Assembly: GCA_027038555.1 (NCBI GenBank)
Contig: JALVVX010000030.1
Location: 1 to 38,935, forward strand
Length of the DNA stretch: 38,935 bases
From: Nautiliaceae bacterium
GTDB lineage: Bacteria; Campylobacterota; Campylobacteria; Campylobacterales; Nautiliaceae
Reading direction: 5' to 3'
The translations under genes and the position numbers were made by a program. Position 1 is the first letter of the stretch. Each line of letters begins with the position of its first letter. Below the pieces are notes generated by a model, which was not told where the DNA came from, did no database searches, and saw nothing but the letters and a program-made list of their open reading frames with translations. Shown piece after piece: positions 1 to 7,802 of the stretch.

Positions 1-797
1 ACGAAAAAAAGAGTGCTGAGGTTAATTATAAATATCAGCTTGATGTATTTAAAAAGAATGCAAAACTTTATAAACTTCATTCTATTTCAGATTTGGAATT
101 TGAAAAATATAAAACGGCAAAAGATACGGCAAAAATTAAAATATCCACATTAGAAGATAATATAAAAGCTCTAAATAAACAGATATCTGAGATAAATGAG
201 AATATAAAAGGACTTGAAAAAAGACTTAAATTTTATACTATTGTTTCACCTGTGAGCGGATATGTAACCAAAAAAATTGCGGTAAACCATCAAATTTTGC
301 CTCCAAATTATACTTTAATTGAAGTTGTTAATCCAAAAGATGTGTGGGTTAAAACTTATATTGACACAAGAATAAGCGGAGATGTAAAAATAGGAGACAA
401 AGCACAAATTAAACTTCGTTCATCCAATAAAAGATATGAAGGAAAAGTTGTTGATATAAATCCTATGAATAATCCGATAACTTACGAAAGAGAAATTGAT
501 GTAAAATTTAATAAAGTGCCGATTCCATTTTATATGGAGGAGCAGGCAAAAGTGTGGATAAAAATTAAAAATCTCAAAAATGTTATAAAAATCCCTGCAA
601 AAGCTATTGTGTTTTATAATGAAAAAGAGGGTGTTTGGATTGTGAGAAATAATAAAGTGTTTTTTAAACCTATACAAATATTAACTCGTTACAAAAATGA
701 AGCGGGAGTTAGAGGGCTTAATATTGATGATAAAATAGTTATCCCAAATCCTAAAAAAGCTCCGCTAAAAAACGGAATGAAAATATACAATGATTAA
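1..797 (+). CDS. HlyD-family periplasmic adaptor (membrane fusion protein), 5' end missing
   Basis: This is the adaptor subunit of an ABC-type exporter, expected to bridge the inner-membrane permease and an outer-membrane channel. The open frame runs unbroken from base 3 to the stop at 795-797, so the real start and the inner-membrane anchor lie outside the window; the TTG at 93 is internal. Visible parts are a lysine/glutamate-rich coiled-coil hairpin, then a lipoyl-like half motif (TIVSPVSGYVTKK), then beta-barrel segments with the family-typical VWVKTYIDTRISGDVKIGD stretch, ending at a short C-terminal strand. The stop overlaps the start of the permease gene by 8 bases, so the two are translationally coupled. 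The substrate cannot be read from sequence. Confidence 0.88.
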   Translation, partial: EKKSAEVNYKYQLDVFKKNAKLYKLHSISDLEFEKYKTAKDTAKIKISTLEDNIKALNKQISEINENIKGLEKRLKFYTIVSPVSGYVTKKIAVNHQILPPNYTLIEVVNPKDVWVKTYIDTRISGDVKIGDKAQIKLRSSNKRYEGKVVDINPMNNPITYEREIDVKFNKVPIPFYMEEQAKVWIKIKNLKNVIKIPAKAIVFYNEKEGVWIVRNNKVFFKPIQILTRYKNEAGVRGLNIDDKIVIPNPKKAPLKNGMKIYND

Positions 798-1935
798 TTT
801 AGCTTATAAAGATATAAAATATTCTTTTACGAAATTTATAATCACAGCTATTAGTGTAGGGATTTTATTTGGGATTGTGATTATTATGATTGGGGTATAC
901 CGCGGAATGATATTTGATGCAAAAGAGCTTGTAAAAGATATTGATGCCCAGCTTTGGGTAGTCCAGCAAAATACTCTTGGACCTTTTGCCGAAACTTCAA
1001 AAGTTCACGAAGATTTAAAAGACCAAATTTCATATCAAGACGGAGTTAAATATGCAGAGGGAATAACATTTCAAAATATGCAAATGAAAAATTCTTACGG
1101 GGCTTTTAAAGTAATGCTTGTCGGATACGACCCGCTTGGTAAAATAAGTCCGATAAATCCTAATAAAATTATAGCCGGAAGACCTCTAAAAAAAGAGCAC
1201 TATGAAATAGTGGTATCAGCTAAAACACATTATAAACTAGGAGAAAAAATAAAGCTTGGAAGAGATTATTACACGGTAGTGGGAATTACCAAAAATACCG
1301 TCTCAAACGGCGGAGATTATTTGATGTTTGTTAGCTTAAAAGATGCCCAGATTTTGCAGTTTACCTATTCAAATGAAAGAATCAGAAGTGATGAGGCAAG
1401 AGGAATAAAAGGAGGAAATCCACATTTGGTAAATGCCGTTATTGCAAAACTAAAAAGCGGATATAATGCCAAAAAGGTGGCAAGGGAAATAGAAAATTCC
1501 ACTCATAAAACAGTTTTTACAAAAGATGAAGAGATAAAATTACTGCTTCAAAGGGTTATTAAAAAATCATCTAAACAAATAGGAATGTTTACAGCTATTT
1601 TGATTATAGTATCTATTGTTATTATTGCTTTGATTATTTACACAATGACTCTTGAAAAAATAAAAGAGATAAGCATTTTAAAACTTATTGGTATTTCAAA
1701 TTTTAAAATTATAAAAATGATTATGCAAGAGACGTTAATTTTAGGAATTTTGGCTTTTATTTCAGGAAATATTTTTGCCCACTTTATGGCTGATAAGTTT
1801 CCTAAAAGGGTGGTTTTAGAAGCAAATGACGCTTGGACATTATTTATTGTAATAATTGTTGCATCTGCCTTTGCTTCTGTTTTCGGAGTTTATAAAGTGT
1901 TAAAAACAGACCCGTCAGAAGCGATAGGAGGATAG
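790..1935 (+). CDS. ABC transporter permease, FtsX/MacB/DevC-like
   Basis: Inner-membrane permease of the exporter begun by the upstream adaptor. There is one hydrophobic segment near residues 15-38, then a large extracytoplasmic domain (about 45-260) and three C-terminal hydrophobic segments (about 265-370), which is the FtsX/MacB topology. The early motif LWVVQQNTLGPFAETS resembles the DevC branch of this superfamily. The segment after the first C-terminal helix, LEKIKEISILKLIGIS, is the typical FtsX-domain coupling region. It overlaps the adaptor by 8 bases. The ATPase follows only after a 101-base repeat-like gap, unlike the tight spacing elsewhere here. Family assignment is strong; substrate (lipid, peptide, siderophore or drug) is unknown. 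Confidence 0.87.
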   Translation: MINLAYKDIKYSFTKFIITAISVGILFGIVIIMIGVYRGMIFDAKELVKDIDAQLWVVQQNTLGPFAETSKVHEDLKDQISYQDGVKYAEGITFQNMQMKNSYGAFKVMLVGYDPLGKISPINPNKIIAGRPLKKEHYEIVVSAKTHYKLGEKIKLGRDYYTVVGITKNTVSNGGDYLMFVSLKDAQILQFTYSNERIRSDEARGIKGGNPHLVNAVIAKLKSGYNAKKVAREIENSTHKTVFTKDEEIKLLLQRVIKKSSKQIGMFTAILIIVSIVIIALIIYTMTLEKIKEISILKLIGISNFKIIKMIMQETLILGILAFISGNIFAHFMADKFPKRVVLEANDAWTLFIVIIVASAFASVFGVYKVLKTDPSEAIGG

Positions 1936-2036
1936 GAAATATTAGTTGCAAGTTCCAAGTTCCTAAGTTAGATATTTTTAGTTATAAAGTTAAAGTGTTG
2001 AGTGTTGAGTTTTTAATGAAGAATGGAGAAACATAA
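1936..2036 (+). repeat. Short-period repeat-like spacer (AGTTCC / GTGTTGAGT units)
   Basis: The gap between permease and ATPase contains short iterated words: GTTGCAAGTTCCAAGTTCC near 1945-1963 and AGTGTTGAGTGTTGAG near 1994-2009. Related words (GTGTTGAGTTTTGAGTTCCAAGTT) recur at 22041-22064 in the clpB upstream region, so the gap shares a repeat family with other intergenic tracts in the window. No reading frame or hairpin of note is seen in it. Confidence 0.5.
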
Positions 2037-2747
2037 ATGAATGATATAGCTATAAAAGTAGAAAATTTAGTCAAAAAATTTGGAAAAGGGGAAAATGAAG
2101 TAACTGTAATAAACGGAGCCAATTTTACTCTTAAAAAAGGCGAATTTGCAGCTCTTGTCGCACCAAGCGGAGCTGGTAAAACAACGCTTTTAATGATGAT
2201 AGGCTGTGTGTTAGAGCCTACAAGCGGGAGGATAGAAATAGGCGGGGAAGTTGTTTATGATAACAGATGGACTATAAAAGATGACAGAGCTCTTAGGAGA
2301 AAAAAACTTGGGTTTATTTTTCAGGCGCACTATTTAATTCCTTTTTTAGATGTTGAAGAAAATGTTTCATTGCTTCCTTATGAAAATGGAGAAAAACCAG
2401 AAGTTGTAAAACCAAGAGTAAAAGAGCTTTTAGATTATCTTGGAGTTGGAGATAAACTAAAAAATATGCCAAGTGAGCTAAGTGGAGGGCAAAACCAAAG
2501 AGTTGCTATTGCCAGAGCCTTAGCAAATAACCCTTCTATTATTTTAGCAGATGAACCAACCGCCGCGCTTGATGCAAAACGCTCTGTTGATGTTGTTAAA
2601 CTGCTTAGAAAAATTGCAAAAGAAAAAGAAGTAACTATTATTATGGTAACACACGATGAAAGACTTTTACCTTATTGTGATAAAGTTTTAACGATTGTTG
2701 ATAAAAAAATAGAAGTAAAAGAGCATTTAGAAGGAGTTATAATATAA
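2037..2747 (+). CDS. ABC transporter ATP-binding protein (MacB/LolD/DevA-like)
   Basis: ATPase that powers the exporter encoded by the two preceding genes. It has a complete nucleotide-binding domain: Walker A APSGAGKTTLL (about residues 42-52), a Q-loop at IFQAHYLIPF, the ABC signature LSGGQNQRVAIARAL, Walker B IILADEPTAALD and the switch His in MVTHDE. At 236 residues it is the normal size for a stand-alone DevA/LolD-type ATPase. The start ATG follows a GGAG (AATGGAGAAACATAAATG). It sits 101 bases downstream of the permease, across a repeat-like spacer, but the partnership is standard for HlyD/FtsX-type exporters. High confidence in family, none in substrate. Confidence 0.92.
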   Translation: MNDIAIKVENLVKKFGKGENEVTVINGANFTLKKGEFAALVAPSGAGKTTLLMMIGCVLEPTSGRIEIGGEVVYDNRWTIKDDRALRRKKLGFIFQAHYLIPFLDVEENVSLLPYENGEKPEVVKPRVKELLDYLGVGDKLKNMPSELSGGQNQRVAIARALANNPSIILADEPTAALDAKRSVDVVKLLRKIAKEKEVTIIMVTHDERLLPYCDKVLTIVDKKIEVKEHLEGVII

Positions 2748-2769
2748 TATTTCTTTTTTTATTAATCCC

Positions 2770-2778
2770 TGATAAAAT
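2770..2778 (+). promoter_or_regulatory. Extended -10 promoter element
   Basis: TG-A-TAAAAT lies about 30 bases before the ATG of the small secreted protein. It matches the TGn-TAWAAT pattern seen upstream of several other genes in the window. No clear -35 box is seen. Confidence 0.45.
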
Positions 2779-2807
2779 ATCACATAAGTTTTTTTAAAAG
2801 GGAAGGG

Positions 2808-3218
2808 ATGAAAAAAATTTTATTATCAGTGTCTGTGATTTTGGCTCTTTTTGGGGAACAGAGTGCCTATAATTTTGGGGGTAATTATACGATTGACGGC
2901 AAAATTATTAAGTGTTATAAAAAATTTTATAATTATGGCAGCATAAAAAGAGAATGGTTTTTTATAGATTTGTCTGTGCAAAATAAAATTTATAATATTG
3001 CAATTATGCCTGCTAATAAGTTATCAAGCATTCCACTTAAAAAGGGAGATAAAATAAAAGTAACAGGTTTTATTTCTAATAATTTAGAAAATAACATTTT
3101 TAATGCAGTTTATATTTATGATTTTACTCAGAAAAAAAAGTACATATTGGCACAAAAGTGTTTTTGGGGAGGAATAGGGAATAGAAGATATTGTGATATT
3201 TATAAACAAATAAATTAA
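2808..3218 (+). CDS. Small secreted protein of unknown function, possible OB-fold
   Basis: I do not recognise the family with certainty. The 136-residue product starts with a short signal peptide (KK, then ILLSVSVILALFG; likely cleavage near SAY). The mature part has alternating beta-type stretches ending in a segment (IPLKKGDKIKVTGFISNN) that resembles the end of small OB-fold proteins. Two or three cysteines in the mature part could form a disulfide. It has its own likely promoter and an AAGGGAAGGG ribosome site. It converges with the NUDIX gene, sharing 4 bases at the stops. It is probably periplasmic; the function is open. Confidence 0.7.
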   Translation: MKKILLSVSVILALFGEQSAYNFGGNYTIDGKIIKCYKKFYNYGSIKREWFFIDLSVQNKIYNIAIMPANKLSSIPLKKGDKIKVTGFISNNLENNIFNAVYIYDFTQKKKYILAQKCFWGGIGNRRYCDIYKQIN

Positions 3219-3664
3219 ATGTTTTTTAAAAAATCTTCTAATATTTTTTTATGGTCAAAAACCAATTCATCCCATGGAATGTCTTCAAGCTTAAAAACAA
3301 AAGTTTCTTTTGCATCGTCTCCCGCTCTTGGAAGAGTGTTTGCTTCACAAACAAAAACGGCACTTGCGGTATGAAGTCTTGGGTCTCTGTTTGGGTCCGA
3401 ATAGATGCCTTGAAGTTTTTCAATTTTTACATCAAGATTTGTCTCTTCTTTCATTTCTCTTTTAAGAGCCTCTTCAACTCTTTCTCCATAATCGACAAAA
3501 CCTCCGGGAAGTGCAAATCCAAGAGGAGAGTTTTTTCTTTTGATTAGAACAATCCCACTAAAATTTGGATTAAAAATTTTAATAATTCCATCAACTGTTA
3601 AAAAAGGAGTTGGTCTTACCCACTCGGGAATATTTAGTTTTTTAGCTTCTTCACAAATTTTCAT
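3215..3664 (-). CDS. NUDIX hydrolase
   Basis: Hydrolase of a nucleoside-diphosphate-linked substrate. The Nudix box begins at about residue 54 with GGFVDYGE, continues through REMKEET and fits G-x5-E-x7-REUxEE; the residue after EE is Thr-Asn where many members have Thr-Gly or xG. At 149 residues it is a single compact domain. The N-terminus ([16 protein letters not shown]) is typical of the ADP-ribose-pyrophosphatase-like NUDIX proteins found in Campylobacterota. Its ATG overlaps the prfA stop by 4 bases, so it follows prfA in a leftward operon. The exact substrate is not readable from the sequence. Confidence 0.88.
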   Translation of the reverse strand: MKICEEAKKLNIPEWVRPTPFLTVDGIIKIFNPNFSGIVLIKRKNSPLGFALPGGFVDYGERVEEALKREMKEETNLDVKIEKLQGIYSDPNRDPRLHTASAVFVCEANTLPRAGDDAKETFVFKLEDIPWDELVFDHKKILEDFLKNI

Positions 3665-4728
3665 AAGCCGGCTTCTTTAAGAGCCTCTGCCTGATAGTGG
3701 GCAATAAGAGGGTCTATTATTTCATCAAAAAGCCCCTCGCTCATAATCTGTTCAAGTCTGTAAAGGGTAAGTCCAATTCTATGGTCGGTGATTCTGTTTT
3801 GTGGGTAGTTGTAAGTTCTAATTCTCTCACTCCTATCACCGCTTCCTACTTGGCTTTTTCTTGCTTCTCCGATTTCAGCCAGTCTTTCGTTTTCAAGCTT
3901 TTCAAAAACTCTCGCTTTTAGAATTTGAAGGGCTTTTTCTTTATTTCTTTGTTGGCTTCTTTCGTCCTGCATTGAAACGGTAATTCCTGTTGGGATATGT
4001 GTCATTCTAACGGCACTCTCAGTCTTATTAACGTGCTGACCTCCCGCACCTCCGGCTCTCATAACTTCTATTTTAATGTCTTTTGGGTCAAGTTCTATAT
4101 CAACATCATCAACTTCCGGCATAACAGCAACTGTTACAGCTGATGTATGGATTCTGCCTTGACTTTCAGTTGCCGGTATTCTTTGAACTCTGTGTGTTCC
4201 ACCTTCATATTTTAGTCTTGAATATACGCTTTCTCCCTTAATAAGAAGGATTATTTCCTTATACCCTCCCATATCGCTTTTAGATTCGCTGACGATTTCA
4301 ACCTTCCAGCCTTTGTTGTCTGCATATCTGAGATATGCTTTTACCAAATCTCCCACAAATAAAGCTGCTTCATCTCCACCTGTTCCCGCTCTTATTTCAA
4401 GGAAAATGTTTTTATCGTCATTAGGGTCTTTTGGAAGTAGTAAAATTTTAATTTCTTCTTCTAAAACTGGTAGTTTTTCTTCTGCCTCTTTTAGTTCTTC
4501 TTTTGCAAGTTCAGCCATTTCGGCATCATCAAGCATCATTTTTGCTTCTTCAATGGTTTCAAGAAGGTTTTTATATTCTTTTGCTTTTTCTACGATAGGC
4601 TCTAAACTTTTGGCTTCACGGGAGAGTTTTGTCATCTGTTTTATATCTTGGGTAATTTCAGGTGAGCTTAGTTTTTGATTTATTTCATTGTATTTGTCTA
4701 TAAATGGTTGAAGCTTTTCTAAAAGCAT
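3661..4728 (-). CDS. prfA: Peptide chain release factor 1
   Basis: Class I release factor that reads UAA and UAG and triggers peptidyl-tRNA hydrolysis on the ribosome. It shows the catalytic GGQ motif ([18 protein letters not shown]) and the RF1-type tripeptide PAT in [10 protein letters not shown], which separates it from RF2 (SPF). The N-terminal coiled coil and the C-terminal arginine-rich region are complete, and 355 residues is the usual length. It is followed directly by the NUDIX gene (4-base overlap) and preceded by rpsT on the same strand with a 57-base gap, so the three probably share a transcript. Confidence 0.97.
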   Translation of the reverse strand: MLLEKLQPFIDKYNEINQKLSSPEITQDIKQMTKLSREAKSLEPIVEKAKEYKNLLETIEEAKMMLDDAEMAELAKEELKEAEEKLPVLEEEIKILLLPKDPNDDKNIFLEIRAGTGGDEAALFVGDLVKAYLRYADNKGWKVEIVSESKSDMGGYKEIILLIKGESVYSRLKYEGGTHRVQRIPATESQGRIHTSAVTVAVMPEVDDVDIELDPKDIKIEVMRAGGAGGQHVNKTESAVRMTHIPTGITVSMQDERSQQRNKEKALQILKARVFEKLENERLAEIGEARKSQVGSGDRSERIRTYNYPQNRITDHRIGLTLYRLEQIMSEGLFDEIIDPLIAHYQAEALKEAGL

Positions 4729-4785
4729 AAATATTCCTTTAAATGTAAAGTAAAAAGTATATGAAAGGAGGGGAAAGAAAATTTA

Positions 4786-5061
4786 TTAAGCGTTTTGAGG
4801 CTCTATGGATTTAACTAATTTATGTAATTTAGAAATTTTTCTTCTTGCTGTATTTTTTTTCAAAATACCTTTGTTGATATAGCTTTGAAATTTTTTGTTT
4901 ACAGCTTTCCATGCAGTTAATGCTTCTTCATAATTTCCAGCTTCTACGGTTTCTCTTACTTTTCTTGTAAGTGTTTTAACTCTTGTTCTGTAATATCTAT
5001 TTCTTTCAGTTCTTTTTCTTGTTTGTCTTATTCTCTTTTGAGCAGATTTAGTATTTGCCAT
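4786..5061 (-). CDS. rpsT: 30S ribosomal protein S20
   Basis: Small-subunit protein that binds 16S rRNA. The N-terminus MANTKSAQKRIRQTRKR is diagnostic of S20, followed by a basic helical hairpin; 91 residues is normal length. It is divergent from glmM across an 81-base gap that must hold both promoters. An AAAGGAACTAAATG ribosome site precedes the start. prfA follows on the same strand, an arrangement I recall from other Campylobacterota. Identification is secure. Confidence 0.97.
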   Translation of the reverse strand: MANTKSAQKRIRQTRKRTERNRYYRTRVKTLTRKVRETVEAGNYEEALTAWKAVNKKFQSYINKGILKKNTARRKISKLHKLVKSIEPQNA

Positions 5062-5097
5062 TTAGTTCCTTTTTTTAAAGCGTATTTTATAAAAATT

Positions 5098-5106
5098 TGG
5101 TAAAAT
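5098..5106 (+). promoter_or_regulatory. Extended -10 promoter element of glmM
   Basis: TGG-TAAAAT within ATTTGGTAAAATTT lies 37 bases before the glmM ATG in the divergent rpsT-glmM gap. The same TTTGGTAWAATT word stands before lepA, yggT and gyrA. Confidence 0.5.
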
Positions 5107-5142
5107 TTGCAAATCAAAATTTCATTATGAAAAGGAAAAAGG

Positions 5143-6465
5143 ATGAAATTATTTGGAACTGACGGAGTAAGGGGGAAAGCGGGGGAGTTTTTAACACCGT
5201 TTCTTGCGATGAAACTTGCTATGGCATTTGGCGAGGTTATCCCTAAAAAAACTGGTAAAATACTTGTAGGCAAAGATACAAGAAGAAGCGGATATATGAT
5301 AGAAAACGCCCTTGTAAGCGGACTTACGGCAATTGGGTATGATGTTATACAAATAGGTCCTATGCCAACTCCGGCTGTTGCGTTTTTGACAGAAGATATG
5401 AGATGTGACGGCGGTATTATGATAAGTGCAAGTCATAACCCGTATTATGATAACGGTATAAAATTTTTCAATTCCCATGGAAACAAACTTGGAGAAAAAA
5501 TAGAAAAAGAAGTGGAAAAACGTTATTTTGAAAATAATTTTAAATTAAAAACCGGAAAAGAGATTGGAAAAAGCAAAAGAATCGATGATGTTATAGGAAG
5601 ATATATTGTTCATATAAAATCCTCTTTTCCAAAAGAACTTAATTTAAGCGGGCTTAGAATTGTCCTTGATACCGCAAACGGTGCGGCTTATAAAGTAGGG
5701 CCTACAATTTTTACGGAACTTGGTGCCGATGTGATTACTATAAATAAAGAACCTAACGGATATAACATAAATCAAAACGCAGGAGCTATGCACCCTGAAA
5801 TACTGGCTTCAAAAGTGAAAGAATACAGAGCCGATATAGGTTTTGCACTTGACGGGGATGCGGACAGGCTTGTTGTGGTGGATGAAAACGGTGATATAAT
5901 TGATGGTGATTTGCTTTTAGGTGCGCTTGCTTATTATCTTCACACCCAAAACAAACTTAAAAACGACGCAATTGCTGTAACGGTTATGAGCAACGGGGCG
6001 CTTGAAGATTTTCTTAAAAAACACGGAATCAAAGTATACAGAAGCGCTGTCGGTGATAAATATGTATTAGAAGTGATGAAACAGTATGATTTGAATTTCG
6101 GAGGAGAACAATCAGGCCATATTATTTTCAGCGATTATGCAAAAACCGGCGACGGGCTTGTAAGTGCGCTTCAAGCGGTTGCGTATTTGATTCAAAGCGG
6201 GAAAAAAGCTAGTGAAGCTTTCAGGCTTTTTGACCTTTATCCGCAGGTTCAGACCAACATAATAGTAAGTGAAAAAATTCCGCTCGATAAAATTGACGGG
6301 GCAAAAGAAGCCCTTGATGAAGTTGAGAGAGCCGGATACAGACATCTTGTGAGATATTCAGGGACGGAAAACAAATTAAGACTTCTTATTGAGGGAGAGG
6401 ATAGTAAAAAAGCAAAAGAGCTTTTGGAAAAAATAACAAAATTTTTTAAAAGTAAACTTTCATAA
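5143..6465 (+). CDS. glmM: Phosphoglucosamine mutase
   Basis: Converts glucosamine-6-phosphate to glucosamine-1-phosphate on the way to UDP-GlcNAc for peptidoglycan and lipopolysaccharide. The N-terminus [11 protein letters not shown] is diagnostic for GlmM. The phosphoserine loop is [12 protein letters not shown] with the catalytic Ser at about residue 97. The metal-binding loop DGDADR, the sugar loop GGEQSGH and the phosphate loop RYSGTEN are all present. At 440 residues it is full length. The stop overlaps the lspA ATG, so both are co-translated, coupling two envelope functions. The start is fixed by AAAAGGAAAAAGG just upstream. Confidence 0.97.
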   Translation: MKLFGTDGVRGKAGEFLTPFLAMKLAMAFGEVIPKKTGKILVGKDTRRSGYMIENALVSGLTAIGYDVIQIGPMPTPAVAFLTEDMRCDGGIMISASHNPYYDNGIKFFNSHGNKLGEKIEKEVEKRYFENNFKLKTGKEIGKSKRIDDVIGRYIVHIKSSFPKELNLSGLRIVLDTANGAAYKVGPTIFTELGADVITINKEPNGYNINQNAGAMHPEILASKVKEYRADIGFALDGDADRLVVVDENGDIIDGDLLLGALAYYLHTQNKLKNDAIAVTVMSNGALEDFLKKHGIKVYRSAVGDKYVLEVMKQYDLNFGGEQSGHIIFSDYAKTGDGLVSALQAVAYLIQSGKKASEAFRLFDLYPQVQTNIIVSEKIPLDKIDGAKEALDEVERAGYRHLVRYSGTENKLRLLIEGEDSKKAKELLEKITKFFKSKLS

Positions 6466-6905
6466 TGAAAATTTCAAAATTCCTTTTTTCTTTCTTTTCT
6501 GTATTTTTAGCCGACCAGCTGATAAAAATGCTTTTTTTAAACGGATTTGAATTTAAAAGCAAGTGTATTTCACTGATTTTGGCGATAAATAAAGGCGTGG
6601 CTTTTTCAATGTTCAGTTTTTTGGGTGAAAATCTTAAATATATTCAGGTTGCAATAATTGCAGGGCTTTTTGTTTATTTCATAAAAGAAAAAGTTATTTC
6701 AAAACATCCTGTTTTAAGCGGGATACTCTTTGGTGCCGCACTTTCTAATCTGTTTGACAGATTTACAAGAGGCGGGGTGGTTGATTATGTATACTGGCAC
6801 TGCGGTTTTGATTTTGCGATATTTAACTTTGCGGATGTTATGATTGATTTGTCAATCTTAGGATTTTTATACTTTTATTTTTTCAAAAAAAATGATAAAA
6901 TTTGA
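6465..6905 (+). CDS. lspA: Lipoprotein signal peptidase (signal peptidase II)
   Basis: Inner-membrane aspartyl protease that removes the signal peptide from lipidated prolipoproteins. Four hydrophobic helices are visible. The family boxes are ADQLIK near residue 16, NKGVAFSM near 42, SNLFDR with catalytic Asp98, and FNFADVMID with catalytic Asp124. The second box has Ser-Asn where many members have Gly-Asn, a tolerated change. At 146 residues it is slightly short, mainly in loops. It starts one base into the glmM stop and is followed after 5 bases by tRNA-Val, probably on the same transcript. Substrates in this window include the lipoproteins at 30565 and 35017. Confidence 0.95.
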   Translation: MKISKFLFSFFSVFLADQLIKMLFLNGFEFKSKCISLILAINKGVAFSMFSFLGENLKYIQVAIIAGLFVYFIKEKVISKHPVLSGILFGAALSNLFDRFTRGGVVDYVYWHCGFDFAIFNFADVMIDLSILGFLYFYFFKKNDKI

Positions 6906-6910
6906 TTCGC

Positions 6911-6986
6911 GGTCGCATAGCTCAGTTGGTAGAGCACTACCTTGACATGGTAGGGGTCACAGGTTCGAGTCCTGTTGCGACCACCA
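6911..6986 (+). tRNA. tRNA-Val(GAC)
   Basis: The 76-base cloverleaf has acceptor GGTCGCA/TGCGACC, D-arm AGCTCAGTTGGTAGAGC, anticodon stem CTACC/GGTAG with loop TTGACAT (anticodon GAC), T-loop GGTTCGAGTCC, discriminator A and an encoded CCA. It lies 5 bases after lspA with no separate promoter seen. Confidence 0.97.
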
Positions 6987-7041
6987 TTTAAAATTTAAAA
7001 ATATTTCTTTTTTTGAATTAAAAAATAGGTAATTATTTTTA

Positions 7042-7617
7042 ATGAAAACTTTCAGAACTGCAATAATATTGGCAATAATAATAGTTTTTTTTAAATTTCT
7101 TACACAAAACGGAAATAATTCTGATGAATCAATCAAACACACAACACAAAACATTATTAATCAAATGCAAAATGAATATAAACCTATAAAAGATTTTTCA
7201 TTTTTGGATTTGAATCATTCTTCAAATATAACAGAATCAAAATCTGTAAATCAAACAGAATATAAAAATTTAAAAAATGAAAAAAAAGAATTGTTTATTA
7301 AAATGCAAATTTTGAAAAAAGAAATACATATAAGTCCGCCGGGTCTTATTGTTGATGTTAAAATAGATAAAAACAACCCGTATTTTGATAATGAAAAGTT
7401 TTTTAAAATTGCCACGCAAGCTGTTATATTTACTTTTTGCAATCAAGAAGCCAATGTTTTTTCCGCATCTAAAAGAGCTTATTTGATATTGAATATAACT
7501 AATGGTCTTTATTCAAAATCATTTAATCTTAACGATAAATTTTGTAATTCTTTGAATTTATCTTTATTGGATCAAATTACCGATGATTATACAATTGTGT
7601 TAAAACCAAAAAATTAA
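7042..7617 (+). CDS. Membrane-anchored protein of unknown function
   Basis: I do not recognise this 191-residue protein. It has one N-terminal hydrophobic segment (about residues 7-21, AIILAIIIVFFKFL), then a polar, Asn/Ser/Lys-rich stalk to about residue 90. The C-terminal part is more ordered, beginning at HISPPGLIVDVKID and holding two cysteines near FCNQE and FCNSL. Topology is likely N-in with the rest periplasmic. It stands alone between tRNA-Val and the thrS promoter, with a GTAATTATTTTTA leader and no strong Shine-Dalgarno. It is more AT-rich and lower in complexity than its neighbours, which may mark fast evolution or recent gain. Confidence 0.7.
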   Translation: MKTFRTAIILAIIIVFFKFLTQNGNNSDESIKHTTQNIINQMQNEYKPIKDFSFLDLNHSSNITESKSVNQTEYKNLKNEKKELFIKMQILKKEIHISPPGLIVDVKIDKNNPYFDNEKFFKIATQAVIFTFCNQEANVFSASKRAYLILNITNGLYSKSFNLNDKFCNSLNLSLLDQITDDYTIVLKPKN

Positions 7618-7657
7618 ATATGCAATAAAATAATATTTAACGATTAAATATGTTAAA

Positions 7658-7686
7658 TTGACATTAAAATCAATTTAAGCTAAAAT
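7658..7686 (+). promoter_or_regulatory. Sigma-70 type promoter of thrS-infC
   Basis: TTGACA (7658-7663) and TAAAAT (7681-7686) are separated by 17 bases. The predicted transcript would carry a leader of roughly 100 bases before the thrS ATG, including an AAAAAAGGAG at 7694-7702 that has no gene start directly after it. Confidence 0.7.
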
Positions 7687-7724
7687 TCACATAAAAAAGG
7701 AGATTGCAATAAATAGGGGTTTGT

Positions 7725-7802
7725 TTGAATAGGATTTTGACTGCAATACTTTCTACACTTAACTTCACAATTTTAAAATTTCAAAAGGATATAAATGAGT
7801 AA
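7725..7802 (+). CDS. Possible 25-codon leader peptide overlapping the thrS start
   Basis: A TTG-started frame follows AGGGG by about 6 bases and reads MNRILTAILSTLNFTILKF followed by 6 further codons, ending at TAA 7800-7802, which overlaps the thrS ATG-AGT-AAT. It contains three Thr codons (ACT, ACA, ACA) within ten codons, which could couple thrS translation to charged tRNA-Thr. This rests only on position and composition. There is no obvious attenuator hairpin, and the non-ATG start is weak, so chance is a real alternative. Confidence 0.22.
   Translation: MNRILTAILSTLNFTILKFQKDINE

Noticed and set aside
2164-2747. LolD lipoprotein-export ATPase
   Set aside because: The neighbours are an HlyD adaptor and a single FtsX-like permease rather than LolC/LolE, so a DevA/MacB-type exporter fits better.
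7618-7794. T-box leader for thrS
   Set aside because: No T-box sequence or specifier/antiterminator hairpins are seen, and T-boxes are not expected in this phylum.
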